Shown here: in pieces, positions 1-5,339 of the stretch
Position numbering within the stretch: the stretch's first letter is position 1
Layout: each line of letters begins with the position of its first letter
Source of the DNA: an uncultured Alphaproteobacteria bacterium
GTDB taxonomy: Bacteria > Pseudomonadota > Alphaproteobacteria > Rhizobiales > Pleomorphomonadaceae
NCBI GenBank assembly: GCA_937900425.1
Contig: CALCDT010000275.1
Location: forward strand, 1 to 8,341
DNA: 8,341 bases
Direction of reading: 5' to 3'
The notes under the pieces: model-generated
Seen by the model: only the letters and a program-made list of their open reading frames with translations
Told to the model about the DNA's origin: nothing
Databases searched by the model: none
Made by a program: the position numbers and the translations under genes

Positions 1-55
1 GGCCGTGGCAGCGTAACTTAAACCAAATGGCCTCCGGCAAACCCGGGGCGGTTCA
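1..55 (+). mobile_element. Right tip of an IS3-family insertion sequence (IS51/IS3411-like)
   Basis: Read on the minus strand, bases 55 down to 45 are TGAACCGCCCC, continuing GGGTTTGCCGGAGG. This resembles the terminal inverted repeats I recall for IS3411-like members of the IS3 family, so the + strand would carry the right end of such an element, running out of the window to the left. Frame 1 reaches a stop at 19-21, which could be the end of its transposase, but too little is present to confirm that. The tip abuts base 56, where the orfA of another insertion sequence resumes exactly in its expected sequence, so the boundary is sharp. The family assignment comes from memory of terminal repeats and is moderate. 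Confidence 0.55.
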
Positions 56-180
56 TTCCACTTGTAAATGCTCGCATCGCTGACACCATGCTTGCGGCAC
101 AGGTCCGAGACCGGGATCCCGGCCTCGTGCTCCTTCAGGATCCCGATGATCTGCTCTTCCGTAAAGCGGCTGCGCCTCAT
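56..180 (-). pseudogene. Truncated IS3-family transposase OrfA (helix-turn-helix subunit)
   Basis: The minus strand from ATG at 180 gives 41 clean codons beginning MRRSRFTEEQIIGILKEHEA, with SDLCRKHGVSDASIYKW at residues 25-41. This is the N-terminal helix-turn-helix of IS3-family OrfA (HTH_8/transposase_8 type), which binds the element's terminal repeats. The family is usually about 85-100 residues, so more than half is missing. Homology stops after W41 plus two bases (AA, the expected start of a Lys codon), exactly where the terminal repeat of the other insertion sequence starts. The fragment cannot make a working transposase and OrfB is absent here. Confidence 0.75.
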
Positions 181-242
181 GTTCTGGTCCTCTCGATGAG
201 CCAGAACGAACTTCAAACTGGATTATTTCAGAGGGGCAACGT
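56..242 (-). mobile_element. 5' fragment of a second IS3-family insertion sequence (IS407-like)
   Basis: This block contains the start of an IS3-family orfA (56-180) and about 60 bases of upstream leader. Its outer end lies between about 237 and 245, where the minus strand reads TGACGTTGCCCC and traG coding sequence begins on the other side. The exact terminus is uncertain by a few bases because the other end of this element is not in the window. The element lies antisense to traG and is itself interrupted at 55/56 by the insertion sequence described for bases 1-55. Confidence 0.6.
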
Positions 243-245
243 CAC

Positions 246-970
246 GCGCTGGCCTTTATGCCGGGTTACGGGCTCAAGAGCTTCCTGATCGCGCAGTCGC
301 TGAACCAGATCGAGAAAGCCTATGGGCCGAACAACTCCATCCTCGACAACTGCCATGTGAGGGTCAGCTTCGCGACCAACGACGAGCGCACCGCCAAGCG
401 CGTCTCCGATGCCCTTGGCACAGCCACCGAAATGAAGGCCATGAAGAACTATGCCGGGCACCGGCTGTCCCCCTGGCTGGGGCATCTGATGGTGTCGCGC
501 TCCGAGACCGCCCGACAGTTGCTCACGCCGGGCGAGATCATGCAGCTCCCGCCGACCGACGAGATCGTCATGGTCGCCGGCGTCCCGCCGATCCGGTGAA
601 GAAAGCCCGCTACTACGAGGACGCCCGGTTCCGCGAGCGCGTGCTCCCGCCGCCCGAGTTGGAACGCTCCGACGAAACCCGCCCCGACGACTGGAGCAGC
701 CCGCCGATCCCGGCGCGGCCGGAGGCGGGCGAAGCGCTGTCGGCGAAACAATCCGGCGACGAGGACCCGACCGAATCCGAACGGCGGCTGCAACCCGAAC
801 TCAGCCGTGCGAAGCCGGTGGAGAAGAAAGCGCCGATCGAGAACGAATTCGAGATCGAGCCGCCTGACGACCCTGACGAGGATGCGGTGCGCAACCGGCG
901 CATGATCCGCCAGATGCTGGGTATCGCGCGGCAGGTCTCGCTCGATCCCAATGATGGCATGGATCTGTAA
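246..970 (+). pseudogene. traG: Conjugal transfer coupling protein TraG (VirD4-like), C-terminal remnant, frameshifted
   Basis: TraG/VirD4 proteins are inner-membrane ATPases that bring the relaxosome to the type IV secretion channel during conjugation. Only the C-terminal part remains. The first frame (246-599) reads ALAFMPGYG and then SFLIAQSLNQIEKAYGPN, HVRVSFATNDERTAKRVSDA and NYAGHRLSPW, which I recognise as the conserved C-terminal half of rhizobial-type TraG. It hits TGA at 597-599. The familiar continuation KKARYYEDARFRERVLPPP lies in the next frame from 596 and runs through an acidic, proline-rich tail to TAA at 968-970. One missing base around 595-597 explains this. The 5' end, including the Walker A region, is lost at the insertion sequence boundary near 240. 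CopG follows after 5 bases, as in intact clusters. The 596-970 segment could still be translated from its GTG but would lack the motor domain. Confidence 0.8.
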
Positions 971-975
971 GCGCC

Positions 976-1404
976 ATGACCAGTCGCCGGAAGAAGAGAA
1001 AGACCACGATCTATCTGGACCCCGACGTCGAGAAGACGTTGGCGGATTTTGCCGCGCGCCGGGATCGGTCGCAGTCGATGATCGCGGAGGCCGCCATCGC
1101 ATCGTTCCTGTCGCCCGACGACGCCGAGCGCCGCGAGGCGATCGTCGCCAAACGCCTCGACCAGCTCGACCGCCGCATGAAGCGCGTGGAGCGTGACGTC
1201 GGCATCGCCGTCGAGAGCCTCGTGGTGTTCATCCGCTTCTGGCTCGCGACCACGCCGGCCTTGCCGGAGCCGGCGGCACAGGGGGCGCGCGCCAAGGCAG
1301 GCGAGCGATACGAAGCCTTCATCACCGCGCTCGGCCGGCGCCTGGCGCAGGGGCCGAAACTCCGTCAGGAGATCTCGGAGGATGTGCCCGAATCGGAAGC
1401 CTGA
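976..1404 (+). CDS. CopG-family ribbon-helix-helix protein of the conjugation cluster
   Basis: This 142-residue protein starts with a basic stretch and a ribbon-helix-helix fold at residues 7-45: the strand KTTIYLDP, then EKTLADFAARRDRSQSMIAE and a second helix to about S44. Such proteins bind operator DNA as dimers. Residues 48-80 are highly charged and probably form a coiled coil; 80-91 (SLVVFIRFWL) is hydrophobic; the rest is an Arg/Ala-rich tail. In intact conjugative elements of Rhizobiales and related bacteria, a CopG-like gene of this kind sits between traG and trbB and probably regulates the transfer genes. Here traG precedes it by 5 bases but no trbB follows, so the gene is intact but orphaned. 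ATG at 976 is chosen because it places the basic arm and first strand at the N-terminus. Its DNA target is unknown. Confidence 0.8.
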   Translation: MTSRRKKRKTTIYLDPDVEKTLADFAARRDRSQSMIAEAAIASFLSPDDAERREAIVAKRLDQLDRRMKRVERDVGIAVESLVVFIRFWLATTPALPEPAAQGARAKAGERYEAFITALGRRLAQGPKLRQEISEDVPESEA

Positions 1405-1709
1405 GATCCTCGCGCGCGGCATCTGGGCTCGCTTCGGCAACGTCGGTCGCCTTGGACAGGACGACCTCTAAGCGACCGGCAATGATTCCGCACCCTGGAA
1501 CCGCCAGCCAGGTTTTCCTGGCATCTGCGGTTCGATGAGCAGAGCGTACCTTCTTCGATCGAAGGAGTCGGTGGTCGTGTCCTGCAGACAGCGGATCGTT
1601 CTTGCCCAGAAGGCGTGGTGGGCGCCAAAACCACGCTGCCATATCCAAGAACGCCCATTCTAGTGCTTACATACTGCTTACACCTAGCCGTCACACAAGC
1701 CGTGTAAGC
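1405..1709. other. Junction region without a recognisable gene
   Basis: No open frame here resembles a known protein on either strand; trbB, expected after CopG, is absent, and I could not recognise an integrase. The visible structure is a short hairpin at 1507-1522 (GCCAGG, loop TTTT, CCTGGC), a 12-bp palindrome CTTCGATCGAAG at 1553-1564, and the TGCTTACA repeats at 1664-1710. The short frames present show no homology I can identify. The region probably joins the truncated conjugative element to its tRNA attachment site. Confidence 0.6.
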
Positions 1710-1710
1710 A
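1664..1710. repeat. TGCTTACA direct and inverted repeat cluster beside the tRNA gene
   Basis: TGCTTACA occurs at 1664-1671 and again at 1675-1682, 11 bases apart, which is about one helix turn. The inverted copy TGTAAGCA lies at 1703-1710. The second and third copies extend to a 9-bp inverted pair (TGCTTACAC at 1675-1683, GTGTAAGCA at 1702-1710). Helically phased short repeats next to the 3' end of a tRNA gene are typical arm-type binding sites for tyrosine recombinases or their excisionases. That role is inferred; no integrase gene is visible. An alternative is a regulator's operator. Confidence 0.45.
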
Positions 1711-1731
1711 AAAAGCGCCCCAAAGGGCGCT
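1710..1731 (-). terminator. Rho-independent terminator of the tRNA-Gly gene
   Basis: On the minus strand a 7-bp stem AGCGCCC (1731-1725), loop TTTG and GGGCGCT (1720-1714) run into a T tract at 1714-1710. The hairpin starts about 30 bases downstream of the tRNA 3' end, which fits termination of that transcript. On the plus strand the same stem is preceded by the A run and followed by CTTT, so it could act weakly in both directions. Confidence 0.75.
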
Positions 1732-1761
1732 CTTTAAGCATATGATTTTTTTGAAGAAAAC

Positions 1762-1836
1762 TGGAGCGGGCGATGGGATTCGAACCCACGACCCCAACCT
1801 TGGCAAGGTTGTGCTCTACCCCTGAGCTACGCCCGC
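1762..1836 (-). tRNA. tRNA-Gly (anticodon GCC)
   Basis: The minus strand folds as a complete 75-nt tRNA. The acceptor stem is GCGGGCG (1836-1830) with CGCCCGC, then discriminator T and an encoded CCA at 1764-1762. The D arm is GCTCAGGGGTAGAGC, the anticodon arm CAACC-TTGCCAA-GGTTG with anticodon GCC, and the T arm GTGGG-TTCGAAT-CCCAT. GCC reads the glycine codons GGC and GGU, which are dominant in this GC-rich genome. The 3' end faces the conjugative remnant, and tRNA-Gly genes are known integration sites (ICEclc is an example). I found no second copy of the tRNA 3' end in the window. Confidence 0.97.
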
Positions 1837-2202
1837 ATGTCCAGTCTTTCCGGGGCCGTTCGGTGTCTTGCGAGACCGTCGCCGCCGGAGCCGCGCCTAT
1901 ATGAACCAAGACGCAGGGGATTGCAACAGGGAAGATCGGAGAAAATCGCCCCTCGGGTTCCGCGGGGGGCGAGCCGTGAACGAGGGGTGATCAGCGTAAT
2001 TTATCAGTCGGTTGATGACGATTTTCTCGCCCGTGAGGGACGAAAGCGGACCCGGCGAGGGCGGTGATCGGCGGGCGCGGTCGCGTGAGCACGACGTGAA
2101 GACGAGGGCGGCCCGGCCGCGGCGTCGCGGCGGTCCGAGGACGTCCGCGGGCGGTGCGTTCTTATGGGTCGCGGGGCTCGGGCGGGGGTGGCCGGAAGGG
2201 CC
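1837..2202. other. Intergenic region between tRNA-Gly and the end of the ccm operon
   Basis: The 366 bases hold the tRNA promoter candidate and no coding region I can support. A strong GC-rich hairpin lies at 2116-2131 (GCCGCG, loop GCGT, CGCGGC) but has no T tract. I see no clear intrinsic terminator after the ccmG stop at 2203, so the ccm transcript may end by Rho or through GC-rich structure. Confidence 0.55.
1896..1926 (-). promoter_or_regulatory. Candidate sigma-70 promoter for tRNA-Gly
   Basis: On the minus strand TTGCAA (1926-1921) is followed after 17 bases by CATATA (1903-1898), or after 19 by TATAGG (1901-1896). This A+T-rich island lies about 60 bases upstream of the tRNA 5' end in otherwise GC-rich DNA. 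The -35 keeps the TTG core. The spacing is acceptable only for the first reading, so the assignment is tentative. Confidence 0.4.
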
Positions 2203-2805
2203 TCAGGACGTCGGGGCGGCCGCGGGGCGGGGTGTCCTCGCCTTCTCGATCTCGGGGTCGAGGCGAGCGGCGATGCCGGCGGGGGTCAGCGGGCCGACGT
2301 AGCGGTAGCGGATGTGGCCGGTGGCGTCGATCACGAAGGTCTCGGGCACGCCGTAGACGCCGAAGTCGATACCGGTGCGCCCGCTCTCGTCGGAGCCGAC
2401 GGCGGCGAAGGGATTGCCGAGGCCGTTCAGGAAATCCGCCGCGTTCTGCGGCTTGTCCTTGTAATTGATGCCGACGAGGCGGACGTCGCCCCGCGTCGCG
2501 AGTTCCATCAGCTGCGGATGCTCCTCGCGGCAGGGCACGCACCACGACGCCCAGACGTTGACGAGGGTGACGGCGCCCTCCGTGCCCTGCGCCAGGTCGG
2601 CGGCGGAGAAGCCCGGCCGGTCGATGCCGGGCACCGGCGCCAGCGCGAACTTCGGCACCGTGCGGTCGATCAGCGCCGAGGGAATCTCGGAGGGATCGCC
2701 GCCGAAGATGCGGGCGAGGAAGACGCCGGCAAGGGCGAGGAACAGCACGAGCGGCAGGAAGACGATCAGCTTCGGCCGCCGCGGCGGCACGTCCGGCCCG
2801 CTCAT
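2203..2805 (-). CDS. ccmG: CcmG/DsbE, periplasmic thiol:disulfide oxidoreductase for cytochrome c maturation
   Basis: This 200-residue protein is a membrane-anchored thioredoxin-fold reductant. It helps keep the CXXCH cysteines of apocytochrome c reduced so that heme can be attached. An N-terminal anchor spans about residues 12-31 (LIVFLPLVLFLALAGVFL) behind a basic start, placing the rest in the periplasm. The active site is W88-C89-V90-P91-C92 within LVNVWASWCVPCREEHP, and the cis-proline loop is GVPET at 152-156. The family's typical DFGVYGVPETFVID stretch is intact. Its ATG overlaps the ccmD stop by four bases (ATGA), with GGGGAG upstream as ribosome binding site, so it is translationally coupled and last in the operon. 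The C-terminus ends in a short Pro/Ala tail. The length is slightly above the usual 175-190 residues. Confidence 0.95.
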   Translation of the reverse strand: MSGPDVPPRRPKLIVFLPLVLFLALAGVFLARIFGGDPSEIPSALIDRTVPKFALAPVPGIDRPGFSAADLAQGTEGAVTLVNVWASWCVPCREEHPQLMELATRGDVRLVGINYKDKPQNAADFLNGLGNPFAAVGSDESGRTGIDFGVYGVPETFVIDATGHIRYRYVGPLTPAGIAARLDPEIEKARTPRPAAAPTS

Positions 2806-3059
2806 CGGCGAGGCTCCCCGGCCTGCAGCCGCGCCGTCGACGCCGGCGGCTCAGGCGAGGGCGCCGCCGCGGTCGATCCGGGGGCGGGGCCGCGGGCGGC
2901 GGACCGGCGCCGTCCGCCCTTCGCCTCCAGCTCGGCGAGGCGCCGGGTCTGGACGCGGTGGTCGACGCGGATCGAGGCGACGAGGGCGGCGACGACGATG
3001 ATCGTCACGGCGTAGGAGGCGATGATGTAGCCGGCGTGGGGGCCGAGGTCGAAGGCCAT
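2802..3059 (-). CDS. ccmD: CcmD, small membrane protein of the heme exporter complex
   Basis: CcmD is a short single-pass inner-membrane protein that joins CcmABC and is needed to release heme-loaded CcmE. Residues 1-12 (MAFDLGPHAGYI) and the helix at about 10-30 (YIIASYAVTIIVVAALVASI) match the family pattern, followed by a basic segment and LAELEAKG at 41-48. The 85 residues exceed the usual 45-65: residues about 50-85 form an Arg/Pro/Ala-rich tail that I do not recognise. The start follows the ccmC stop by a single base, with CGGAG inside the ccmC 3' end as ribosome binding site, and the stop overlaps ccmG. Position between ccmC and ccmG supports the call as strongly as the sequence does. 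Confidence 0.88.
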   Translation of the reverse strand: MAFDLGPHAGYIIASYAVTIIVVAALVASIRVDHRVQTRRLAELEAKGGRRRSAARGPAPGSTAAAPSPEPPASTARLQAGEPRR

Positions 3060-3060
3060 C

Positions 3061-3792
3061 TCAGGCTCCGGCGGCGACGAGGCCGAGGGTTCTGACGCGG
3101 CGGCGCAGGATCTCGTTGCGCATCGCCATGAGGTGCAGCGTGACCAGCAGCATCGTGAAGGCGAGCGCCATGACGAGCAGCGGCCACAGCATCGAGGGGT
3201 CGATGGTCGGCCCGTCCATGCGGAAGACGCTGGCGGGCTGGTGCAGGGTGTTCCACCAGTCGACCGAGAACTTGATGATCGGCAGGTTGATCGAGCCGAC
3301 GAGGATCAGGATCGCGGCGAGCCGGGCGGCCCGGCTCGGCTCCTCGACCGTGCGCCACAGGGCGATCAGGCCGAGATACATGATGAAGAGCACCAGCACC
3401 GAGGTGAGGCGGGCGTCCCAGATCCACCAGGTTCCCCACATCGGCTTGCCCCAGAACGAGCCGGTGACGAGGGCGATGAAGGTGAAGGCGGCGCCGAGCG
3501 GGGCCGCGGCCTTGGCCGAGACGTCGGCGAGGGGATGGCGCCAGACCAGGGTGCCGAGGGCCGAGACCGTCATCAGGCCGTAGGTGAACATGGAGAGCCA
3601 CGCCGCCGGGACGTGGATGAACATGATCTTGACCGTCTCGCCCTGCTGGTAGTCCGGCGGGGCGAGCACCAGGGCGCCGTAGAGGCCGACGGCGAAGAGG
3701 GCCACCGTCACCGCGACGCACCACGGCAGGATCGTGCCGGCGAAGGCGAGGAACCGGGTCGGATTGGCGAGATCGACGATGCGCTTCAGCAT
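3061..3792 (-). CDS. ccmC: CcmC, heme-handling membrane protein that loads heme onto CcmE
   Basis: CcmC presents heme on the periplasmic side and directs its covalent attachment to the chaperone CcmE. Starting at ATG 3792 gives 243 residues with about six membrane helices. The tryptophan-rich signature WGTWWIWD is at residues 119-126, and the heme-ligand histidines appear as H60 (FIHVPAAW) and H184 (LHQPAS), the same positions reported for E. coli CcmC. A GTG at 3846 would add 18 mostly arginine-rich residues unlike the family and lies within a hairpin, so the later start is preferred, although its ribosome binding site is weak. The gap to ccmB is 69 bases, the widest inside the ccm set, and ccmD follows after one base. 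Confidence 0.96.
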   Translation of the reverse strand: MLKRIVDLANPTRFLAFAGTILPWCVAVTVALFAVGLYGALVLAPPDYQQGETVKIMFIHVPAAWLSMFTYGLMTVSALGTLVWRHPLADVSAKAAAPLGAAFTFIALVTGSFWGKPMWGTWWIWDARLTSVLVLFIMYLGLIALWRTVEEPSRAARLAAILILVGSINLPIIKFSVDWWNTLHQPASVFRMDGPTIDPSMLWPLLVMALAFTMLLVTLHLMAMRNEILRRRVRTLGLVAAGA

Positions 3793-3839
3793 GATCGACG
3801 CTTGTACGCGGCGCCGGCTCCGCCTGCAATCCGGTCTCG

Positions 3840-3859
3840 CCCTCACGTCGGCGTGAGGG
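3840..3859 (-). other. Perfect hairpin between ccmB and ccmC
   Basis: An 8-bp perfect inverted repeat (CCCTCACG at 3840-3847 and CGTGAGGG at 3852-3859, loop of 4) lies three bases after the ccmB stop. It has no T tract on either strand, so it is not a standard terminator. It may stabilise the upstream transcript or mark a processing point within the operon; that is inference. Confidence 0.5.
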
Positions 3860-3861
3860 TG

Positions 3862-4530
3862 TCAGTCGAGCCCGCTGCGCAGCGCCGCCGCCGCGGCGAG
3901 CGGGCCGAGCACGAGGGTGGCGAGGCTGATCGCGCAGAGCAGCAGGAAGGGCGCGAGAAAGGGCGCGGGCGAGGTCAGCACCGCGTTGGTGGCCGAGACG
4001 CCGAAGATCAGCACCGGAATGGTGAAGGGCAGCACGAGGATGGCGAGCAGCAGGCCGCCGCGGCGAAGGGTCACGGTCAGGCCGGCGCCGATCGCCCCGA
4101 GGAAGGTCAGCGCCGGGGTGCCGACGAGCAGCGTCGCCATCGCCGCGCCGATCGCCTCCGGCGTCATCGCCAGGAACAGGGCGAAGAAGGGGGTCGCCGC
4201 CACCAGCGGCAGGCCGGTGGCGGTCCAGTGGGCGAGGCATTTCACCAGCACGACGAGTTCGAGCGGCTGGCCGGAGGTGACGACGAGGTCGAGGGCGCCG
4301 TCGTCGCGGTCGGCCTCGAACAGGCGGTCGAGACCGAGCAGGGTCGACAGCAGCGCCCCGATCCACAGCACCGCCGGCCCGAGCCGGGACAGGAGGTTGA
4401 GATCCGGTCCGACGGCAAAGGGGAAGACCGTGACGACGATCAGGAAGAACAGCACCCCCATCAGCGCCCCGCCGCCGACGCGCACGGCGAGGCGCAGATC
4501 GCGGAGGTAGAGGGCGAGGAGCGGCTTCAC
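3862..4530 (-). CDS. ccmB: CcmB, membrane subunit of the cytochrome c maturation ABC transporter
   Basis: CcmB pairs with the ATPase CcmA and acts with CcmC and CcmD in producing and releasing holo-CcmE. The GTG at 4530 gives 222 residues, the normal family length, and starts MKPLLALYLRDLRLAVR. About six membrane helices are visible, including 22-40, 52-66, 106-121, 130-152, 160-178 and 191-216. The stretch after helix two (FEADRDDGALDLVVTSGQPL, residues 71-90) is the conserved cytoplasmic loop of CcmB. The open frame reaches 65 codons further upstream inside ccmA, but that part is arginine-rich shadow sequence. The start overlaps the ccmA stop in GTGA, with AGGCGGAG upstream as ribosome binding site, so the two subunits are translationally coupled. 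Confidence 0.95.
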   Translation of the reverse strand: MKPLLALYLRDLRLAVRVGGGALMGVLFFLIVVTVFPFAVGPDLNLLSRLGPAVLWIGALLSTLLGLDRLFEADRDDGALDLVVTSGQPLELVVLVKCLAHWTATGLPLVAATPFFALFLAMTPEAIGAAMATLLVGTPALTFLGAIGAGLTVTLRRGGLLLAILVLPFTIPVLIFGVSATNAVLTSPAPFLAPFLLLCAISLATLVLGPLAAAAALRSGLD

Positions 4531-5306
4531 GCGACGAGCTCCGCCTCGTCGGCGGAAAGGCCGCGCGCCGGCTCGAGGCGCAGGGTGGCGGCGCCGGGAA
4601 GGTCGATCGGCAGGTGGGTGGCGGCGACGAGCAGGCCGCCGCTCGCGACGTGGCGGGCCATGAGCGCGACGAGGCGGGCCTCGGAGGCGGTGTCGAGGGC
4701 GGCGGTCGGCTCGTCCATCAGCCACAGCGGACGGCGGGCGACGAGGAGGCGGGCGAGGGCGAGGCGCCGACGCTGGCCGGCGGAGAGCAGGCCGGCCGGC
4801 AGGTCGGCGAGATGGAGCAGGTCGACGGTCTCGAGTGCCGCCTCGACGCCGACCGCCTCCTCGCCGCGGCCGGCGCCGACCGGGGGCGGGGCGAGGAAGG
4901 CGCGCCAGAAGGCGAGGTTCTCGGCGACGGTGAGCGCGGTCTTGAAGGCGTCGCGGTGGCCGAGATAGTGGCAGGCGGCGCCGATCTCGTCGGCCGCGGC
5001 GGCCCGCCCGTCGAGGACGAGGGTCATCGTGCCCTCGCCAAGCGGCGACAGGCCGGCGAGGACGCGCAGCAGCGTCGACTTGCCCACCCCGTTGGGTCCG
5101 GTGACGAAGAGGGCGCCGCCGGCGGCCCCCTCGACGGCGAGCGCGGCGTCGACGCCGGCGAGCACGCGGCGGCCGCCGCGCTCGGCGCCGAGATTGCGGA
5201 GAAAGAGACCGGAGCGCGCCTCCCCCGGCCCTTCCGCCGGCTCGCGCAAGGGTCCGCCGCCCGCCGTCCCGCCGCCCCGCCGCTCGTCCACCCGGTCACC
5301 CGTCAC
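4527..5306 (-). CDS. ccmA: CcmA, ATPase subunit of the cytochrome c maturation ABC transporter
   Basis: This is a cytoplasmic ABC ATPase; hydrolysis by CcmA drives release of heme-loaded CcmE from CcmC. From GTG 5306 it has 259 residues: Walker A GPNGVGKST at 70-78, ABC signature LSAGQ at 174-178 followed by RRRLALARLL, Walker B LWLMDEPT at 194-201 and the switch histidine H231 (ATHLP). YLGHRDAFKTALTVAENLAF at 114-133 is typical of CcmA. The family is usually 200-215 residues. About 32 extra Gly/Pro/Glu-rich residues precede RSGLFLRNL, so the true start could be GTG 5306, GTG 5291 or a later non-ATG codon; I cannot decide between them. The stop overlaps ccmB. The membrane-protein gene upstream ends 33 bases before this start. 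Confidence 0.93.
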   Translation of the reverse strand: MTGDRVDERRGGGTAGGGPLREPAEGPGEARSGLFLRNLGAERGGRRVLAGVDAALAVEGAAGGALFVTGPNGVGKSTLLRVLAGLSPLGEGTMTLVLDGRAAAADEIGAACHYLGHRDAFKTALTVAENLAFWRAFLAPPPVGAGRGEEAVGVEAALETVDLLHLADLPAGLLSAGQRRRLALARLLVARRPLWLMDEPTAALDTASEARLVALMARHVASGGLLVAATHLPIDLPGAATLRLEPARGLSADEAELVA

Positions 5307-5339
5307 GTCGTCCCGCCGCTCCCGTTCGTTCGCGGCGCA

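Noticed and set aside
88..288. 66-codon plus-strand frame at the left edge
   Set aside because: It crosses from insertion-sequence DNA (antisense to orfA) into traG in the wrong frame, so it cannot be a real gene.
1553..1564. 12-bp palindrome CTTCGATCGAAG
   Set aside because: It is an isolated palindrome without flanking promoter or second copy. It is too short to call an operator.
1691..1909. 72-codon minus-strand frame covering the tRNA gene
   Set aside because: Its core is the translation of tRNA-Gly itself (the familiar SSGVEHNLAKVGVVGSNPIA artefact), so it is not a protein gene.
3133..4968. 611-codon open frame on the plus strand across ccmA, ccmB and ccmC
   Set aside because: It is antisense to three well-supported ccm genes, highly charged and low in hydrophobic residues, as expected for GC-rich shadow frames.
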